Below are positions 12,631 to 22,223 of a stretch of DNA of 64,000 bases, in pieces. The first letter of the stretch is position 1; each line of letters begins with the position of its first letter. This stretch comes from Novosphingobium sp. G106 (lineage in GTDB: Bacteria > Pseudomonadota > Alphaproteobacteria > Sphingomonadales > Sphingomonadaceae), in contig NZ_JAHOOZ010000002.1 in NCBI RefSeq assembly GCF_019075875.1, positions 62,001 through 126,000 on the forward strand. The letters run 5' to 3'. Position numbers and translations under genes: made by a program. The notes beneath the pieces were generated by a model. The model was not told the origin of the DNA and did no database searches. It saw nothing but the letters and a program-made list of their open reading frames with translations.

Positions 12631-15330
12631 ATGAACCATCGTACCGTGAAATGCGCCCTGCTTCTCGGCGCAGCTGCTGCCGGCGCTGTCGTCACCAGTC
12701 CTGCCATGGCGCAGAGCAGCGACGATAGCGCCACCGGCGACATCATCGTGACAGCTCAGCGCGTCGAGCAGCGCCTGCAGGACGTGCCGATCTCGATCAC
12801 CGTGTTCAACCAGGACCAGCTGACCAAGCGCAACGTCGCGGTTGCGGCAGACCTCGCCGCCTACACGCCTTCGCTGTCGATCAATCAGCGTTACGGCCCC
12901 GAGAAGTCGAACTTCAATATCCGCGGCTTCAACCAGGACCAAAACACAGCCCCCACCGTCGGCGTTTACTTCGCCGAAGTCGTCGGCGTGCGCGCCCAAG
13001 GCGGCACGACCTCGGGCAACTCGGTGGGTGCCGGTACTTTCACTGATCTGCAGAACGTCCAGGTGCTAAAGGGTCCGCAGGGCACGCTGTTCGGCCGCAA
13101 TACGACCGGCGGCGCTATCTTGCTCACGCCGAAGAAGCCCGGCGACAACCTGGAAGGCTATGTCCAGGGCACTTACGGCAACTACGATAACAAGCGTGTC
13201 GAGGCGGCGATCAACATCCCACTGGCCGACACCTTCAAGATCCGCCTGGCGGTCGATCGCAACAAGCGCGACGGGTTCATGAAGAACCTGGCGCGCAATG
13301 CTGCCGGCAACCGCGTCGGCCCCGACGCCTACAACGATCTCGACTACACCTATGCGCGCCTCAGCATCGTCGCTGATCTGACGCCCGACCTCGAGAACTA
13401 CACGATCTTCCACTACAGCAAGTCGACCACTAACGGGTACGCCTCGCGGATTGTCGGCTGCGCACAGCCTGTTTCGCAAGGCGGTGACCTGAACATCTTT
13501 AGCGGAACCGCCGGCTACAGCGGCACCCGCGATCTCCAGGCCACGTCGTGCAATGTTCAGCTTGCTCGACAGAACGCGCGCGGCGACAGCCTCTACGATA
13601 TCGAGACGAGCAACGCGAATCCGTTTCTCGACATTACCACGTGGCAGGTCATCAACACGACGACCTGGAAGGCCAGCGACCACATCACTATCAAGAACAT
13701 CGCCAGCTACGGCGAATTCCAGGAACGGGCCAATTTCGACCTCGGAAGCGCCAATTTCGTGGTGAACGGCCGCGATGTCGGCGGCACTCTCACCGGCGCA
13801 GTGGCCACCGGTTTCAATTTGCGCCGCATAAGCTCGCAGTTGCCCAACGTTGTCACTCCGAACGGTACGCCTTATGGCCGCATCGTTCTTGACACTGCAG
13901 GACCCAACACCGCCAACGCAGCACAGGGCAGCTTCACTGAGGAACTGCAGATTCAAGGCAGCTGGGACAAGTTAAACTTCGTCATGGGGGGCTATCTGGA
14001 ATTCGCGCGCCCGACTGGCTTCAGCACAGGCCGTACCGGCATCTTCCTGAATTGCTCGCGTCCGCAGGACCTCGCTTGTTCGAACCCGCTGCTGTTTGGA
14101 TCCATCTCGGAATCTGCCACAAAGCTCAACTTCGACAATAACGGCATCTTCGGTCAGGCCACCTACAACTTTTCCGATAAGCTCGCGCTAACCGGTGGCA
14201 TCCGCTATACCTTCGACAAGATTGTCGGCCTCACCCAAGGCACGCGCGCAGGCTTCTCGGCGAACGCTACGACTGGTCCGCTGTTCGCCGACCCGGTTAG
14301 CGGCGTGAACATCGCCCGTGCCTGCACCGACTCGTTTCGCCACAACCGGGTTGGGCCGGCTGCTGATCCTGCCGTCGTTGCAAACCCGCCCGCCGCCGAC
14401 CGTAGTGTGTGCACGACCACCCTCACCAACAAGTCGAGCAAGCCTACCTGGGTAATCGACCTCGATTTTAAACCGTCTCAAGACCTGCTGTTCTACGCCA
14501 AGTACGCCCGTGGATATCGCCAGGGCGGCCTGAACTTCACTAATCCTGGGGTCGAGAGCTGGAAGCCCGAGAAGACCGACAACTTTGAAGCTGGCGCGAA
14601 GGTGAGCTTCCGGGGAGCAGTCAGTGGATACCTGAACCTCGCCGGTTTCTATAACAAGATCGTGAACCAGCAGGTTTTCGCTGGCCTTACCCCAGATGCG
14701 CTCAACGCGGCCTTGGGTGTGTCCGGTGGCAACGCGGTGGTCAACGCTGGCAAATCGCGCATCTACGGTGCGGAAGTCGATGCTTCGGCAACCTTCTTTG
14801 AAAGCCTTCGCTTCGATCTGGGCTATACCTACCTTGATACCAAGATCACTGCCGGCGGTACCGCAGCCGTGCGTGGCGACGGGTCCCAGCTGGGCCAGTT
14901 GATTGTCGGATCGCCGTTTGGCACCATTACTCCGACCTCGATCGTCGGCAAGCCGTTCGCCAATACGCCGAAGCACAGGGTCACACTCACCGGCAGCTAC
15001 ACATTGCCCCTCGACGAAAGCATCGGGCGCATTTCGTTTGGCGCAACCTGGGTGCACACCTCTAGTGCGGTCAATGACTACTCCGTCCCGGCCTTTGTCA
15101 ACGGCATTGCCGTCGGCTACACGCCGGCCAACGACCTGGTGAACCTCAACCTCGACTGGAAGGGTATCGCCGGTTCGACTATCGACGCAGCCCTGTTCGT
15201 GACCAATCTCACGAAGGAGCGCTACACGGTAGCCAACGGTGGTGGCTGGAACTCGGCGGGCGTCGCCGAAATACTGCTTAATCAGCCGCGCTTCTACGGC
15301 GTGCGTCTGCGCTACAACTTCGGGCAGTAA
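12631..15330 (+). CDS. TonB-dependent outer-membrane receptor 1
   Basis: 899 residues; a GGGGAGGG ribosome-binding stretch precedes the ATG. The signal peptide ends Pro-Ala-Met-Ala-Gln. A TonB-box-like Asp-Ile-Ile-Val-Thr-Ala-Gln-Arg follows near residue 36, then the plug domain with Val-Gln-Val-Leu-Lys-Gly-Pro-Gln-Gly-Thr-Leu-Phe-Gly-Arg-Asn. The long beta-barrel ends in an aromatic strand (Arg-Leu-Arg-Tyr-Asn-Phe-Gly-Gln). This is the sphingomonad-expanded receptor type that moves organic substrates rather than only siderophores. Plug and early barrel closely resemble receptor 4 (27466-29982), so the two are paralogues. The next genes (dioxygenase, TetR, symporter) are a plausible catabolic partner set. 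Confidence 0.9.
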   Translation: MNHRTVKCALLLGAAAAGAVVTSPAMAQSSDDSATGDIIVTAQRVEQRLQDVPISITVFNQDQLTKRNVAVAADLAAYTPSLSINQRYGPEKSNFNIRGFNQDQNTAPTVGVYFAEVVGVRAQGGTTSGNSVGAGTFTDLQNVQVLKGPQGTLFGRNTTGGAILLTPKKPGDNLEGYVQGTYGNYDNKRVEAAINIPLADTFKIRLAVDRNKRDGFMKNLARNAAGNRVGPDAYNDLDYTYARLSIVADLTPDLENYTIFHYSKSTTNGYASRIVGCAQPVSQGGDLNIFSGTAGYSGTRDLQATSCNVQLARQNARGDSLYDIETSNANPFLDITTWQVINTTTWKASDHITIKNIASYGEFQERANFDLGSANFVVNGRDVGGTLTGAVATGFNLRRISSQLPNVVTPNGTPYGRIVLDTAGPNTANAAQGSFTEELQIQGSWDKLNFVMGGYLEFARPTGFSTGRTGIFLNCSRPQDLACSNPLLFGSISESATKLNFDNNGIFGQATYNFSDKLALTGGIRYTFDKIVGLTQGTRAGFSANATTGPLFADPVSGVNIARACTDSFRHNRVGPAADPAVVANPPAADRSVCTTTLTNKSSKPTWVIDLDFKPSQDLLFYAKYARGYRQGGLNFTNPGVESWKPEKTDNFEAGAKVSFRGAVSGYLNLAGFYNKIVNQQVFAGLTPDALNAALGVSGGNAVVNAGKSRIYGAEVDASATFFESLRFDLGYTYLDTKITAGGTAAVRGDGSQLGQLIVGSPFGTITPTSIVGKPFANTPKHRVTLTGSYTLPLDESIGRISFGATWVHTSSAVNDYSVPAFVNGIAVGYTPANDLVNLNLDWKGIAGSTIDAALFVTNLTKERYTVANGGGWNSAGVAEILLNQPRFYGVRLRYNFGQ

Positions 15331-15391
15331 TCCACAAAAGGGATCCGGACGAGGAGTCCGGGTCCTAAACAATTGCTCCGGCCAACACTTG

Positions 15392-15420
15392 AGCCACGCC
15401 TTCGCCGGCGTGGCTTTCGT
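15392..15420 (+). terminator. Terminator after receptor 1
   Basis: AGCCACGCC, TTCGCC loop, GGCGTGGCT, then TTCGTGT; nine perfect pairs with a short T tract, 60 bases after the receptor stop. Confidence 0.7.
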
Positions 15421-15616
15421 GTATAATTACCGCTCGCTGCATCTGAGTACACGATTGCAGACTCCGATGTGCTATCGCAACGCGTGATCTTGGAGAGGAC
15501 GGGAAGGTCCGCTTTTTGGGGCAACCCGAGATGGGCTCAAAATCCGCCACGTCGACGTTACCGGCGCCCAACGGGCTGCGCTGACGAGGCGAGGACGGCC
15601 AAACCGCGGCGACGCG

Positions 15617-15641
15617 ATAAATAAGCATATTGCTTATTTAT
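15617..15641. promoter_or_regulatory. 25-base near-perfect palindromic operator
   Basis: Arms ATAAATAAGCA (15617-15627) and TGCTTATTTAT (15631-15641) are exact reverse complements around a TAT centre. It lies 48 bases before the dioxygenase start. Its AT-rich composition stands out from the GC-rich surroundings. The TetR gene two genes downstream is the natural candidate to bind it. Confidence 0.65.
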
Positions 15642-15689
15642 GATTTGTACGTAACCTCCTGGGCGCAATCTTGGAGAGGGTATGCATTT

Positions 15690-16547
15690 ATGGCCACCAC
15701 CGCCCCACTGTGCACGTCTGACCGCTTTGGCATCGCCCCGCTGACCCCGCGCATCGGCGCAGAGATTGAAGGCATCGACTTGGGCTGCGCCCTGTCCGAC
15801 GACGACATTGGCGAGATCTATCGCGCGCTACTGAACTACAAGGTCATCTTCTTCCGGGATCAGGACATCAGCGAAGAGCAACATATCGCCTTTGCCCGCC
15901 GCTTCGGCGAACTAGAGGTCCATCCGGTCACGCCCAAGGAACAGGCCCACCAGGAGATCTTTCATCTCCGCACCCAGCCGAACCGCACCTCAGGTGCTGA
16001 TTTGTGGCATTCGGACGTGACTTGGCGCGCTGAGCCCTCGCTCGGCTCGATCCTGCGCGGCCGCACCATCCCCGAGATCGGCGGCGACACGATGTGGGCC
16101 GACATGGTCGCAGCATACGAGGGACTGTCCCCGGCGATGAAGGAATGGATATGCTCTCTCACCGCGGTGCACGATGGCAGTGTCTTCGCCACGGTTCAAG
16201 GCAAACCCACTTCCGACTTCCTCGATCGCTTCCCGCCACAGCGCCACCCCGTCGTGCGCACCCATCCCGACACGGGCGAGCGCGCACTCTACGTCAACTG
16301 CGCCTTCACCACTCATATCGAGGGACTGAGCAAGAAGGAGAGCGACTGGCTGCTGCAGCACCTCTACGATCAGGCCTCGAAGCCCGAATATCAGGTGCGC
16401 TTCCGCTGGCGGCCAAACAGCTTCGCCTTCTGGGATAATCGATCCTGCCAACACTACGCTGTCGCGGATTACTGGCCGACGATGCGGGCAATGGAGCGCG
16501 TGACAATCGTCGGAGATAGGCCGTTCTTCGATCCGGCGAGGGGCTAA
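15690..16547 (+). CDS. TauD/TfdA-family Fe(II)/2-oxoglutarate dioxygenase
   Basis: 285 residues from the ATG at 15690, with GGAGAGG about ten bases upstream; an upstream in-frame Met at 15630 lies inside the operator and is unlikely. The jelly-roll iron site is complete: His107 and Asp109 (Leu-Trp-His-Ser-Asp-Val) and distal His255 (Ser-Cys-Gln-His-Tyr), with Arg266 or Arg270 placed to bind 2-oxoglutarate. The N-terminal part carries the family strand Ile-Gly-Ala-Glu-Ile-Glu-Gly-Ile-Asp-Leu. Members hydroxylate taurine, alkyl sulfates, phenoxyacetates and similar acids, releasing sulfite, aldehydes or phenols; the substrate is not readable here. First gene of an operon with TetR and a GPH symporter. 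Confidence 0.85.
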   Translation: MATTAPLCTSDRFGIAPLTPRIGAEIEGIDLGCALSDDDIGEIYRALLNYKVIFFRDQDISEEQHIAFARRFGELEVHPVTPKEQAHQEIFHLRTQPNRTSGADLWHSDVTWRAEPSLGSILRGRTIPEIGGDTMWADMVAAYEGLSPAMKEWICSLTAVHDGSVFATVQGKPTSDFLDRFPPQRHPVVRTHPDTGERALYVNCAFTTHIEGLSKKESDWLLQHLYDQASKPEYQVRFRWRPNSFAFWDNRSCQHYAVADYWPTMRAMERVTIVGDRPFFDPARG

Positions 16548-16554
16548 ACGCACG

Positions 16555-17199
16555 ATGATGGTAGAAAGGGGGCGGACCCGGCGCGATCCCAGGCGCGAGG
16601 TAACGCGTACTGCTCTGATCGAAAAGGCCGAGGCGCTGATCGCGGAACGCGGCCTCGACGGCGTCTCGCCCCGGCAGATCGGCGCGGCGATCGGATCGGC
16701 GAACAACAACGTCGTCGCTTATCATTTCGGCGGTATGGAAGAGCTGATCTCGGCGATCTACCATCACCGCCTGCCCGGCATCGAAGCGCGCCGTGCCGAA
16801 CTTATCGCAGAGCTCGACGCGCTTGGTCGTGGCGCCGAGCTGCGCGGACTCATGGATGCGTTATGGCGTCCGCTCTACGAGCAGCGTGGCGAGGATGGAA
16901 AGCATAGCTACGTCGCTTTCCTCGCGGGTCTCGCCCGTTCCGGTTGGGCCTGGACGCGCTATACTTTGCACGAGGAATATCCGGTGGTCATGGTGATCGT
17001 CGAGCGTATTCGGCCGCTGCTGCCGGTGAGTGCGCGGCCGAAGTTCCATCAGCGGCTGATCGTCACCGCCGCGATGATCAGCAACTCGCTCGCCGCAATG
17101 AACCAATTCACCGACAAGGGCGCTTCGGCCGACGCGGTCTTCGCCGATCTCGTCGCAATGGCGACCGCCGCGCTACTCTGTGAGAGTGATGTCGCCTGA
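16555..17199 (+). CDS. TetR-family transcriptional regulator
   Basis: 214 residues, starting eight bases after the dioxygenase stop. The N-terminal HTH (about residues 15-60) reads Arg-Thr-Ala-Leu-Ile-Glu-Lys-Ala-Glu-Ala-Leu-Ile-Ala, then Gly-Leu-Asp-Gly-Val-Ser-Pro-Arg-Gln-Ile-Gly-Ala-Ala, then Val-Val-Ala-Tyr-His-Phe-Gly. That last is the TetR signature helix-turn with a modified tyrosine-histidine-phenylalanine end. The C-terminal helical bundle would bind a ligand, plausibly the substrate of the dioxygenase. The 25-base palindrome in front of the operon fits an autoregulated repressor. Two Met codons open the frame (16555 and 16558). Confidence 0.85.
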   Translation: MMVERGRTRRDPRREVTRTALIEKAEALIAERGLDGVSPRQIGAAIGSANNNVVAYHFGGMEELISAIYHHRLPGIEARRAELIAELDALGRGAELRGLMDALWRPLYEQRGEDGKHSYVAFLAGLARSGWAWTRYTLHEEYPVVMVIVERIRPLLPVSARPKFHQRLIVTAAMISNSLAAMNQFTDKGASADAVFADLVAMATAALLCESDVA

Positions 17200-17200
17200 C

Positions 17201-18595
17201 ATGGATGCTTTAGCCAACATCGAGAGCGCTGTGCCCGAGCCCGGGGCGGCGGCGGCCGATGACAAACAGCCAACCGGTCGTCTCATCGCGCATTCGCTGC
17301 TGAATACGGCGGTCACGGGCGTGCAGCTTCCTATCGGTGTCTATCTGCCTGCGATCTACGCGCAGCAGTACGGCATTTCGCTCACGGTGCTGGGCGCGAT
17401 CTTCCTTGTCGAGCGTATCTGGGGGACGGCGACCGATCCGCTAGTCGGCTGGCTGTGCGACAAGACGCGCAGCCGGCTCGGCCGGCGCAAGGTGTGGATC
17501 GGGGCTGGCTCGGTGTTGTTCGTGGCGATGAACGCTTTGCTGTTTTTCCCGCCCGCCGGCGTGACGCCAGCCTTTCTCGTGGCCGTGCTACTCGTCACCT
17601 TCCTGTCGCTGTCGATGATTCAGATCCCATACTACGCCTGGTCGGGCGAGCTTTCAGGCGACTATCATGAGCGGACCCGGATCACCGCGTACCAGACCAT
17701 AGCCAGCGGGCTGGCCCTATTCTCAGTCCTGCTGATGCCAACGCTAGCCGATAGGTTTTATCCCGGCGACCAGATGATGAAGCTTCACGGCATGGGCGCG
17801 GCGATCATTCTGCCGGTGATTCCGACCGTGCTGCTGGCCTTCTGGGCCTTTCCCGACCATAGCGTAGCCACCCCGCGGGTGAAGGCTGCCAAAGTCCCGT
17901 GGCGGCAGGCATCCCGCGCGGTCAGATCCGAGAAAGTACTGTTCCGCGTCATGACGGCCGACCTGGTCATCACTTTCGCGCAGGGGCTGCGCGGGGCGCT
18001 GTTCGTGTTTTTCGTCAGCTTCGTGGTCGGCAAACCCGAGTGGGCAGGTGGGCTGTTCCTGTTCCAGTTCGTCATCGGCATCTTCGCTGCGCCGATTTGG
18101 CAATGGATCGCAAGGATCAAGGGCAAGCACCGCGCACTGATCGCCACCGAACTGGGTCAGGCGGCGGTCAACATCGGGCTCGTCCTCGTCGGCGCGGGCG
18201 ACATCCCGCTGCTGCTAGCGCTTACTGTTGCACAGGGGCTGATGCAGGGGTCGGGCAACATGCTGCTGCGCGCGATGCTGGCGGACATCGCCGACGAGTA
18301 CCGGTTGCGCACCGGGGTGAACCGCACGGCGATGCTGTTTTCAGTGTTCAGCGTTTCGGGCAAAGCTGGTGTCGCCCTGCCGGTGGGCATCGCGCTACCG
18401 CTAATCGCTTGGTTCGGCTTCGATCCTAAACTTGCGGCCAATACCCCGACGGCGCTAACCGCCGTGGCGCTGGTCTTCTCGCTCGGGCCGGGGTTGGCCC
18501 ATCTTATAGGCGCAGCCCTTGTTCGGAGCTTCGATATCGACGAGGATCGTCAAGTCAAAATCCGGGAAGAACTGGCAATGAGGGCAGCGGACTAG
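17201..18595 (+). CDS. GPH-type (MelB-like) sugar/solute:cation symporter
   Basis: 464 residues from the ATG at 17201; an ATG at 17189 overlapping the TetR stop is an alternative. Twelve membrane helices are apparent. The family signature after helix two is present (Thr-Asp-Pro-Leu-Val-Gly-Trp-Leu-Cys-Asp-Lys-Thr-Arg-Ser-Arg-Leu-Gly-Arg-Arg-Lys), placing it in the MFS_2/glycoside-pentoside-hexuronide group. It likely imports the substrate of the upstream dioxygenase across the inner membrane after receptor uptake. Its stop codon is shared with the insertion-sequence remnant that follows on the other strand, so the last residues may have been altered by the insertion. Confidence 0.85.
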   Translation: MDALANIESAVPEPGAAAADDKQPTGRLIAHSLLNTAVTGVQLPIGVYLPAIYAQQYGISLTVLGAIFLVERIWGTATDPLVGWLCDKTRSRLGRRKVWIGAGSVLFVAMNALLFFPPAGVTPAFLVAVLLVTFLSLSMIQIPYYAWSGELSGDYHERTRITAYQTIASGLALFSVLLMPTLADRFYPGDQMMKLHGMGAAIILPVIPTVLLAFWAFPDHSVATPRVKAAKVPWRQASRAVRSEKVLFRVMTADLVITFAQGLRGALFVFFVSFVVGKPEWAGGLFLFQFVIGIFAAPIWQWIARIKGKHRALIATELGQAAVNIGLVLVGAGDIPLLLALTVAQGLMQGSGNMLLRAMLADIADEYRLRTGVNRTAMLFSVFSVSGKAGVALPVGIALPLIAWFGFDPKLAANTPTALTAVALVFSLGPGLAHLIGAALVRSFDIDEDRQVKIREELAMRAAD

Positions 18596-18954
18596 GCCGT
18601 AGACTCATGAACTCGCAGCCAAAGGCGCATTGAGGCGAGTTGGACCATGGCGAGGAAGTTCTCAGCCAGTTTGTCGTAACGGGTAGCGACGCGGCGGAAG
18701 TGCATCAGCTTAGAGAAGAAGCGCTCGATGAGGTTTCGCTCACGGTAAAGCCATGTGCTGAAGTACGGTTTCGACCTCCGGTTGGCCTTGGGCGGGATGT
18801 TAGCAAACGCACCCCTATCGCGGAGAGACGCCCGGATGCGATCGGCATCATATGCCTTGTCTGCGAGCACGGCTGTCGTGGAGAGCGCGCCGCCGTAAGA
18901 GCCAGCCAAGGCGATCGATGCGACGCTTGGATGCTGACAAGGGTCCGACCTTAG
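18592..18954 (-). mobile_element. IS5-family insertion sequence remnant (transposase C-terminus)
   Basis: The minus strand encodes the last ~105 residues of a DDE transposase: Leu-Ala-Asp-Lys-Ala-Tyr-Asp-Ala-Asp, Asn-Ile-Pro-Pro-Lys, then Leu-Tyr-Arg-Glu-Arg-Asn-Leu-Ile-Glu-Arg-Phe-Phe with the catalytic Glu, then Arg-Arg-Val-Ala-Thr-Arg-Tyr-Asp-Lys-Leu and the family end Trp-Leu-Arg-Val-His-Glu-Ser. The N-terminal half and one end of the element are missing. It abuts the symporter stop and separates it from the terminator at 19067. Confidence 0.8.
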
Positions 18955-19066
18955 CCGGGCTAAACCGAACGTTAAGGTGTTTCCGCCAGAAAGGGGGCGA
19001 CTTCTGCTGCCGCGTGCTTTCTCAAGAAAATAGTAGCAGTGGTCGGCTCCAACACAATCCCATACC

Positions 19067-19090
19067 TAGCCCCGCCCCGGCGGGGCTTTT
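19067..19090 (+). terminator. Intrinsic terminator, probably of the dioxygenase-symporter operon
   Basis: AGCCCCGCC, CC, GGCGGGGCT, TTTTG: nine perfect pairs. No plus-strand gene lies just before it except the IS remnant, so it likely ended the operon before the insertion. Confidence 0.65.
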
Positions 19091-19152
19091 GTTATCGGCA
19101 TCAGTCCTCTGAATTGGGTTCAATCATCGCGGGGCCGCAGGGGAAATCCTAT

Positions 19153-21783
19153 TTATTCAGACCGATTGGGGGATGAGGCAAGCTCATCCCCTCGGTAGTA
19201 CGCTATCCGAAAGGCCGAAAGGTAAGGCGCAGCCAGATCGACCTGCCGATATCGGTATTGCAACCGGACTCGGCAAACCCCGCGGGACCAGACACCGTGC
19301 CCCCCCGTGATCGCACCGCCCAGAGCGATACCACCGGCGAAGTTTGTTGCCGAGCAGTTGGAAGCAGTAATCTTATCGGTGATATTCTTGCCAATGACTG
19401 CCACTTCCCAGCGATCGTTCGCGTCCTTCAGCGTAAGCCCGGCATCGACCTTGATGAAGGAGCCCTGATAGTTGTCATTGTTCGGACGGCCTACAGCAGG
19501 GAAAGTTACAAATTTGGAGGAGTACTGATTGTTATTAGTGAACATCAGCTTCATGCCCGAGCCGATCGGCATCGTGTAGTCGAAGCCAAAGTTCGCCGCC
19601 CACTGCGGCGCCCTTACCATTGGTGTATTGGAAAGGTCCTGCGCGGTATAAAAACCGTACTTTCCGTTGACGATCGTGGCGCCCGTCGGTCCAGGCGGCG
19701 TTTGGTTGGCATTTACCGCGAAGAACTGATTGCAGCCCGCGGATATAGTCTGGCCAGCTATACAAGGAATGTTATTCAGATCCTTGTAGCGCGCATGGTT
19801 CCAGTTAAGCGAGGCATTGAGACTTAGCCCTTCGATCGACCGCGGCCGATAGGAAATATCGAAATCAACGCCATACGTTATGGCCTTACCCGCATTGACA
19901 GTGGTGATCACCGGAACGCCGCCAACCGAGTCTGCAATTCCGCCGACCTGTAGGCCTTTATAGGTATAATAGTAGCCCGAAACATTTGTCAGGATGCTAT
20001 GGTCGGCCAACCGAGCCTTGATGCCAGTCTCACCGCCCTGGACCTGCTCATCGCCAAACGAGTTGTCCTCTCCCTTCACTGCCGGCACTGCGACCTTGAA
20101 CGACCCAGACTTGTAGCCCTTCTTGTAGGACGCAAACACGGTCAGATCGTCGGTCGGTGTGTAGGTGATAGTCGCTTCAGGCGAGAAATTACTGGAATGG
20201 ACTCGCGGGTTGGGCAGAAACGGAGTGATGTCCACATTGTTCTGATAATCAAAGACGCGTTCCTCGCGCGTTTCGTCAGTCCAGCGCACACCGCCCGCCA
20301 GTTCCAATTGATCGCTCAGTTTGTAGCGAATCTGTCCGAACAACGAGTAGGTCTTGATATCGACCGTGGTCGCGCGGTCGTCATTGAGGATATTCGCGCC
20401 CACGATCGCCGGGCTGAGAAACCCGTAAGCAGTGTTGCGGATGAAATGCACCCGGTCGATCAGGCGCCCGTTCTCGTAAAATCCGCCAAGCGTGAGATTT
20501 AGCGGCCCCGCGAAGTCGCTGTTGAGCCGAAGCTCCTGCGTAAATTCTCGCCGGCTAAACCGGTTGGTCACGGCAAATGTCGGCGCTGCCGCGGTGGTAT
20601 GGGTCGGGTTGACCATGCTGCTAGACTTAAGATTGTAGTATGCCGTGGTCGAGGTAAGCGCGAGTTGCGGAGATAGGTCGTAGTTCAGCTCCAGAGTGCC
20701 ATAGTTTTGTTTGTTCTGGAGGTAGGGCACACCATTGTTAGGAATTCCCGGGAAAAACGACGGGTTGAGATACGGAATCCGTAAATTCCTATCGAGCTTG
20801 CAGTTGTCGCCTCCGATGAAAGGGATAGGATCCACGGGTGACAGACCCAAGGCGGGTCCAAAGCCGCCGAACCCGAAGGATTGGCCTGGTCCGTCGGGGC
20901 AGTTGGCAAGTTGCGCAACCTCGCCGTCTACGGCGTGATCATAGGCATGGTTGACTTTAAGCCGCGCGGAGAATTCCGAAACGGGTTTCCACAGCAGAGT
21001 ACCGCGTACGATGAAGTTGCGTGGCCGCGTCTCGCGGGCATAGGGAGCGCTGGCGCCGGTCGAAAGGATCGGGACTGCGACATTGCGGAAATATCCCTGT
21101 CCCTCCGAATAAGTGGTGGCGAGACGAAGGCCCAAGGTGTCGGTTACTGGGCCCGAAGCGATCAATTCCCCTCTGCCCTCGCGGCCTTCGATCTCATAGC
21201 CGGCGCGAGCGATTAATTCGAGTTTGTCGCCCGGATCAGAGGTGCGTAGCGAGATTACGCCGCCAGGGCTGCTCTTACCGTAAAATAGCGCCTGTGGGCC
21301 CTTCAGGACTTCGACTTGCTGGACGTCAAACAACCCGCTGCCGAAAGCAAGGCCCTGGCCGAGCGAGAGCCCATCGATGTTCAGTGAAACGGACTGATCG
21401 ACGCCTGGATCGTACGATGAGGTGCCTATGCCGCGCAGCGAGACTTGCGGCCCGATCGAAAGCAAGTTGGTGCCTAGTACGAGGCCAGGGACCAGCTTGG
21501 GCAAGTCCATGATCTGCGTCGCCTGTACGCTGTCGAGCTTCTGATCTGAAACCGCTGTCACAACTACCGGCACCTTGAGAATGGACTCCTGCCGCTTTCG
21601 GGCGGTGACAATGATGTCACCGTTCTCGACGTAGGCACGCGTACCTTCTGTCTGCGGTGTAGCGTCCTGCGCTAGCGCCGGAGCACACCAACCAAGCGCG
21701 AGCAGCGAGACTGCGCCTAGCGCTCTGACCATCGCCGCCTGCCGATTGGACGCACTTGTACTGTCGAGTTGAACATGTTGCAT
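19153..21783 (-). CDS. TonB-dependent outer-membrane receptor 2
   Basis: 876 residues from the ATG at 21783, which follows GGGAGGGTGGT; an upstream Met at 21804 is less likely. The signal peptide is long and ends Ala-Pro-Ala-Leu-Ala-Gln. The TonB-box region is Gly-Asp-Ile-Ile-Val-Thr-Ala-Arg-Lys-Arg-Gln-Glu. The plug contains Val-Glu-Val-Leu-Lys-Gly-Pro-Gln-Ala-Leu-Phe-Tyr-Gly-Lys-Ser-Ser-Pro-Gly-Gly-Val-Ile, a variant in which Gly-Thr of the common motif is Ala. A 22-strand barrel follows. It transcribes away from receptor 3 across a 980-base divergent region. Sequence is distinct from receptors 1 and 4. Confidence 0.9.
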   Translation of the reverse strand: MQHVQLDSTSASNRQAAMVRALGAVSLLALGWCAPALAQDATPQTEGTRAYVENGDIIVTARKRQESILKVPVVVTAVSDQKLDSVQATQIMDLPKLVPGLVLGTNLLSIGPQVSLRGIGTSSYDPGVDQSVSLNIDGLSLGQGLAFGSGLFDVQQVEVLKGPQALFYGKSSPGGVISLRTSDPGDKLELIARAGYEIEGREGRGELIASGPVTDTLGLRLATTYSEGQGYFRNVAVPILSTGASAPYARETRPRNFIVRGTLLWKPVSEFSARLKVNHAYDHAVDGEVAQLANCPDGPGQSFGFGGFGPALGLSPVDPIPFIGGDNCKLDRNLRIPYLNPSFFPGIPNNGVPYLQNKQNYGTLELNYDLSPQLALTSTTAYYNLKSSSMVNPTHTTAAAPTFAVTNRFSRREFTQELRLNSDFAGPLNLTLGGFYENGRLIDRVHFIRNTAYGFLSPAIVGANILNDDRATTVDIKTYSLFGQIRYKLSDQLELAGGVRWTDETREERVFDYQNNVDITPFLPNPRVHSSNFSPEATITYTPTDDLTVFASYKKGYKSGSFKVAVPAVKGEDNSFGDEQVQGGETGIKARLADHSILTNVSGYYYTYKGLQVGGIADSVGGVPVITTVNAGKAITYGVDFDISYRPRSIEGLSLNASLNWNHARYKDLNNIPCIAGQTISAGCNQFFAVNANQTPPGPTGATIVNGKYGFYTAQDLSNTPMVRAPQWAANFGFDYTMPIGSGMKLMFTNNNQYSSKFVTFPAVGRPNNDNYQGSFIKVDAGLTLKDANDRWEVAVIGKNITDKITASNCSATNFAGGIALGGAITGGHGVWSRGVCRVRLQYRYRQVDLAAPYLSAFRIAYYRGDELASSPNRSE

Positions 21784-22223
21784 ACCACCCTCCCAGTTGC
21801 GCATCAGCGTGCGTTTTTTGGCGCTTGCACAGTGCCCAGTTACGAACGGAACATCAACAGATTATATATTATCGTGTCCGACGGTCTTAACGAACTCCGA
21901 AGCGCCGCTGCAACGATCGGGCTACCTCGGATACGTTGCTCGGAAACTCATTTGCACGCCGTCGGGAAAGGTTTTTCCGCGGTCCACCAACGCACGGGCG
22001 CCGAGGGGGCGTGAATTGCAGCGGCAATCGAAATTTGTCGTAGCCATTTGACTTCATGTTGCGCTGGCTGCAGCCGCTATCGCCCCTTGCAGCGCAACTC
22101 TCGCAGAGCTTAAATGATGCATTCTGGCTGGAGAGGATGTCCCGTCTGACCGACCGGCGTTTTCGACGTGCACCTCAAGAGTATCCGCAGCGTCCGCACC
22201 GGCGCTCCTCAGGGTCGATCAGC

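Noticed and set aside
13066..13956. Long antisense frames inside receptor 1, also inside receptors 2 to 4 and the P450 gene
   Set aside because: They are third-position shadows of high-GC genes; the opposing frame has the signal peptide, plug motifs and ribosome-binding site.
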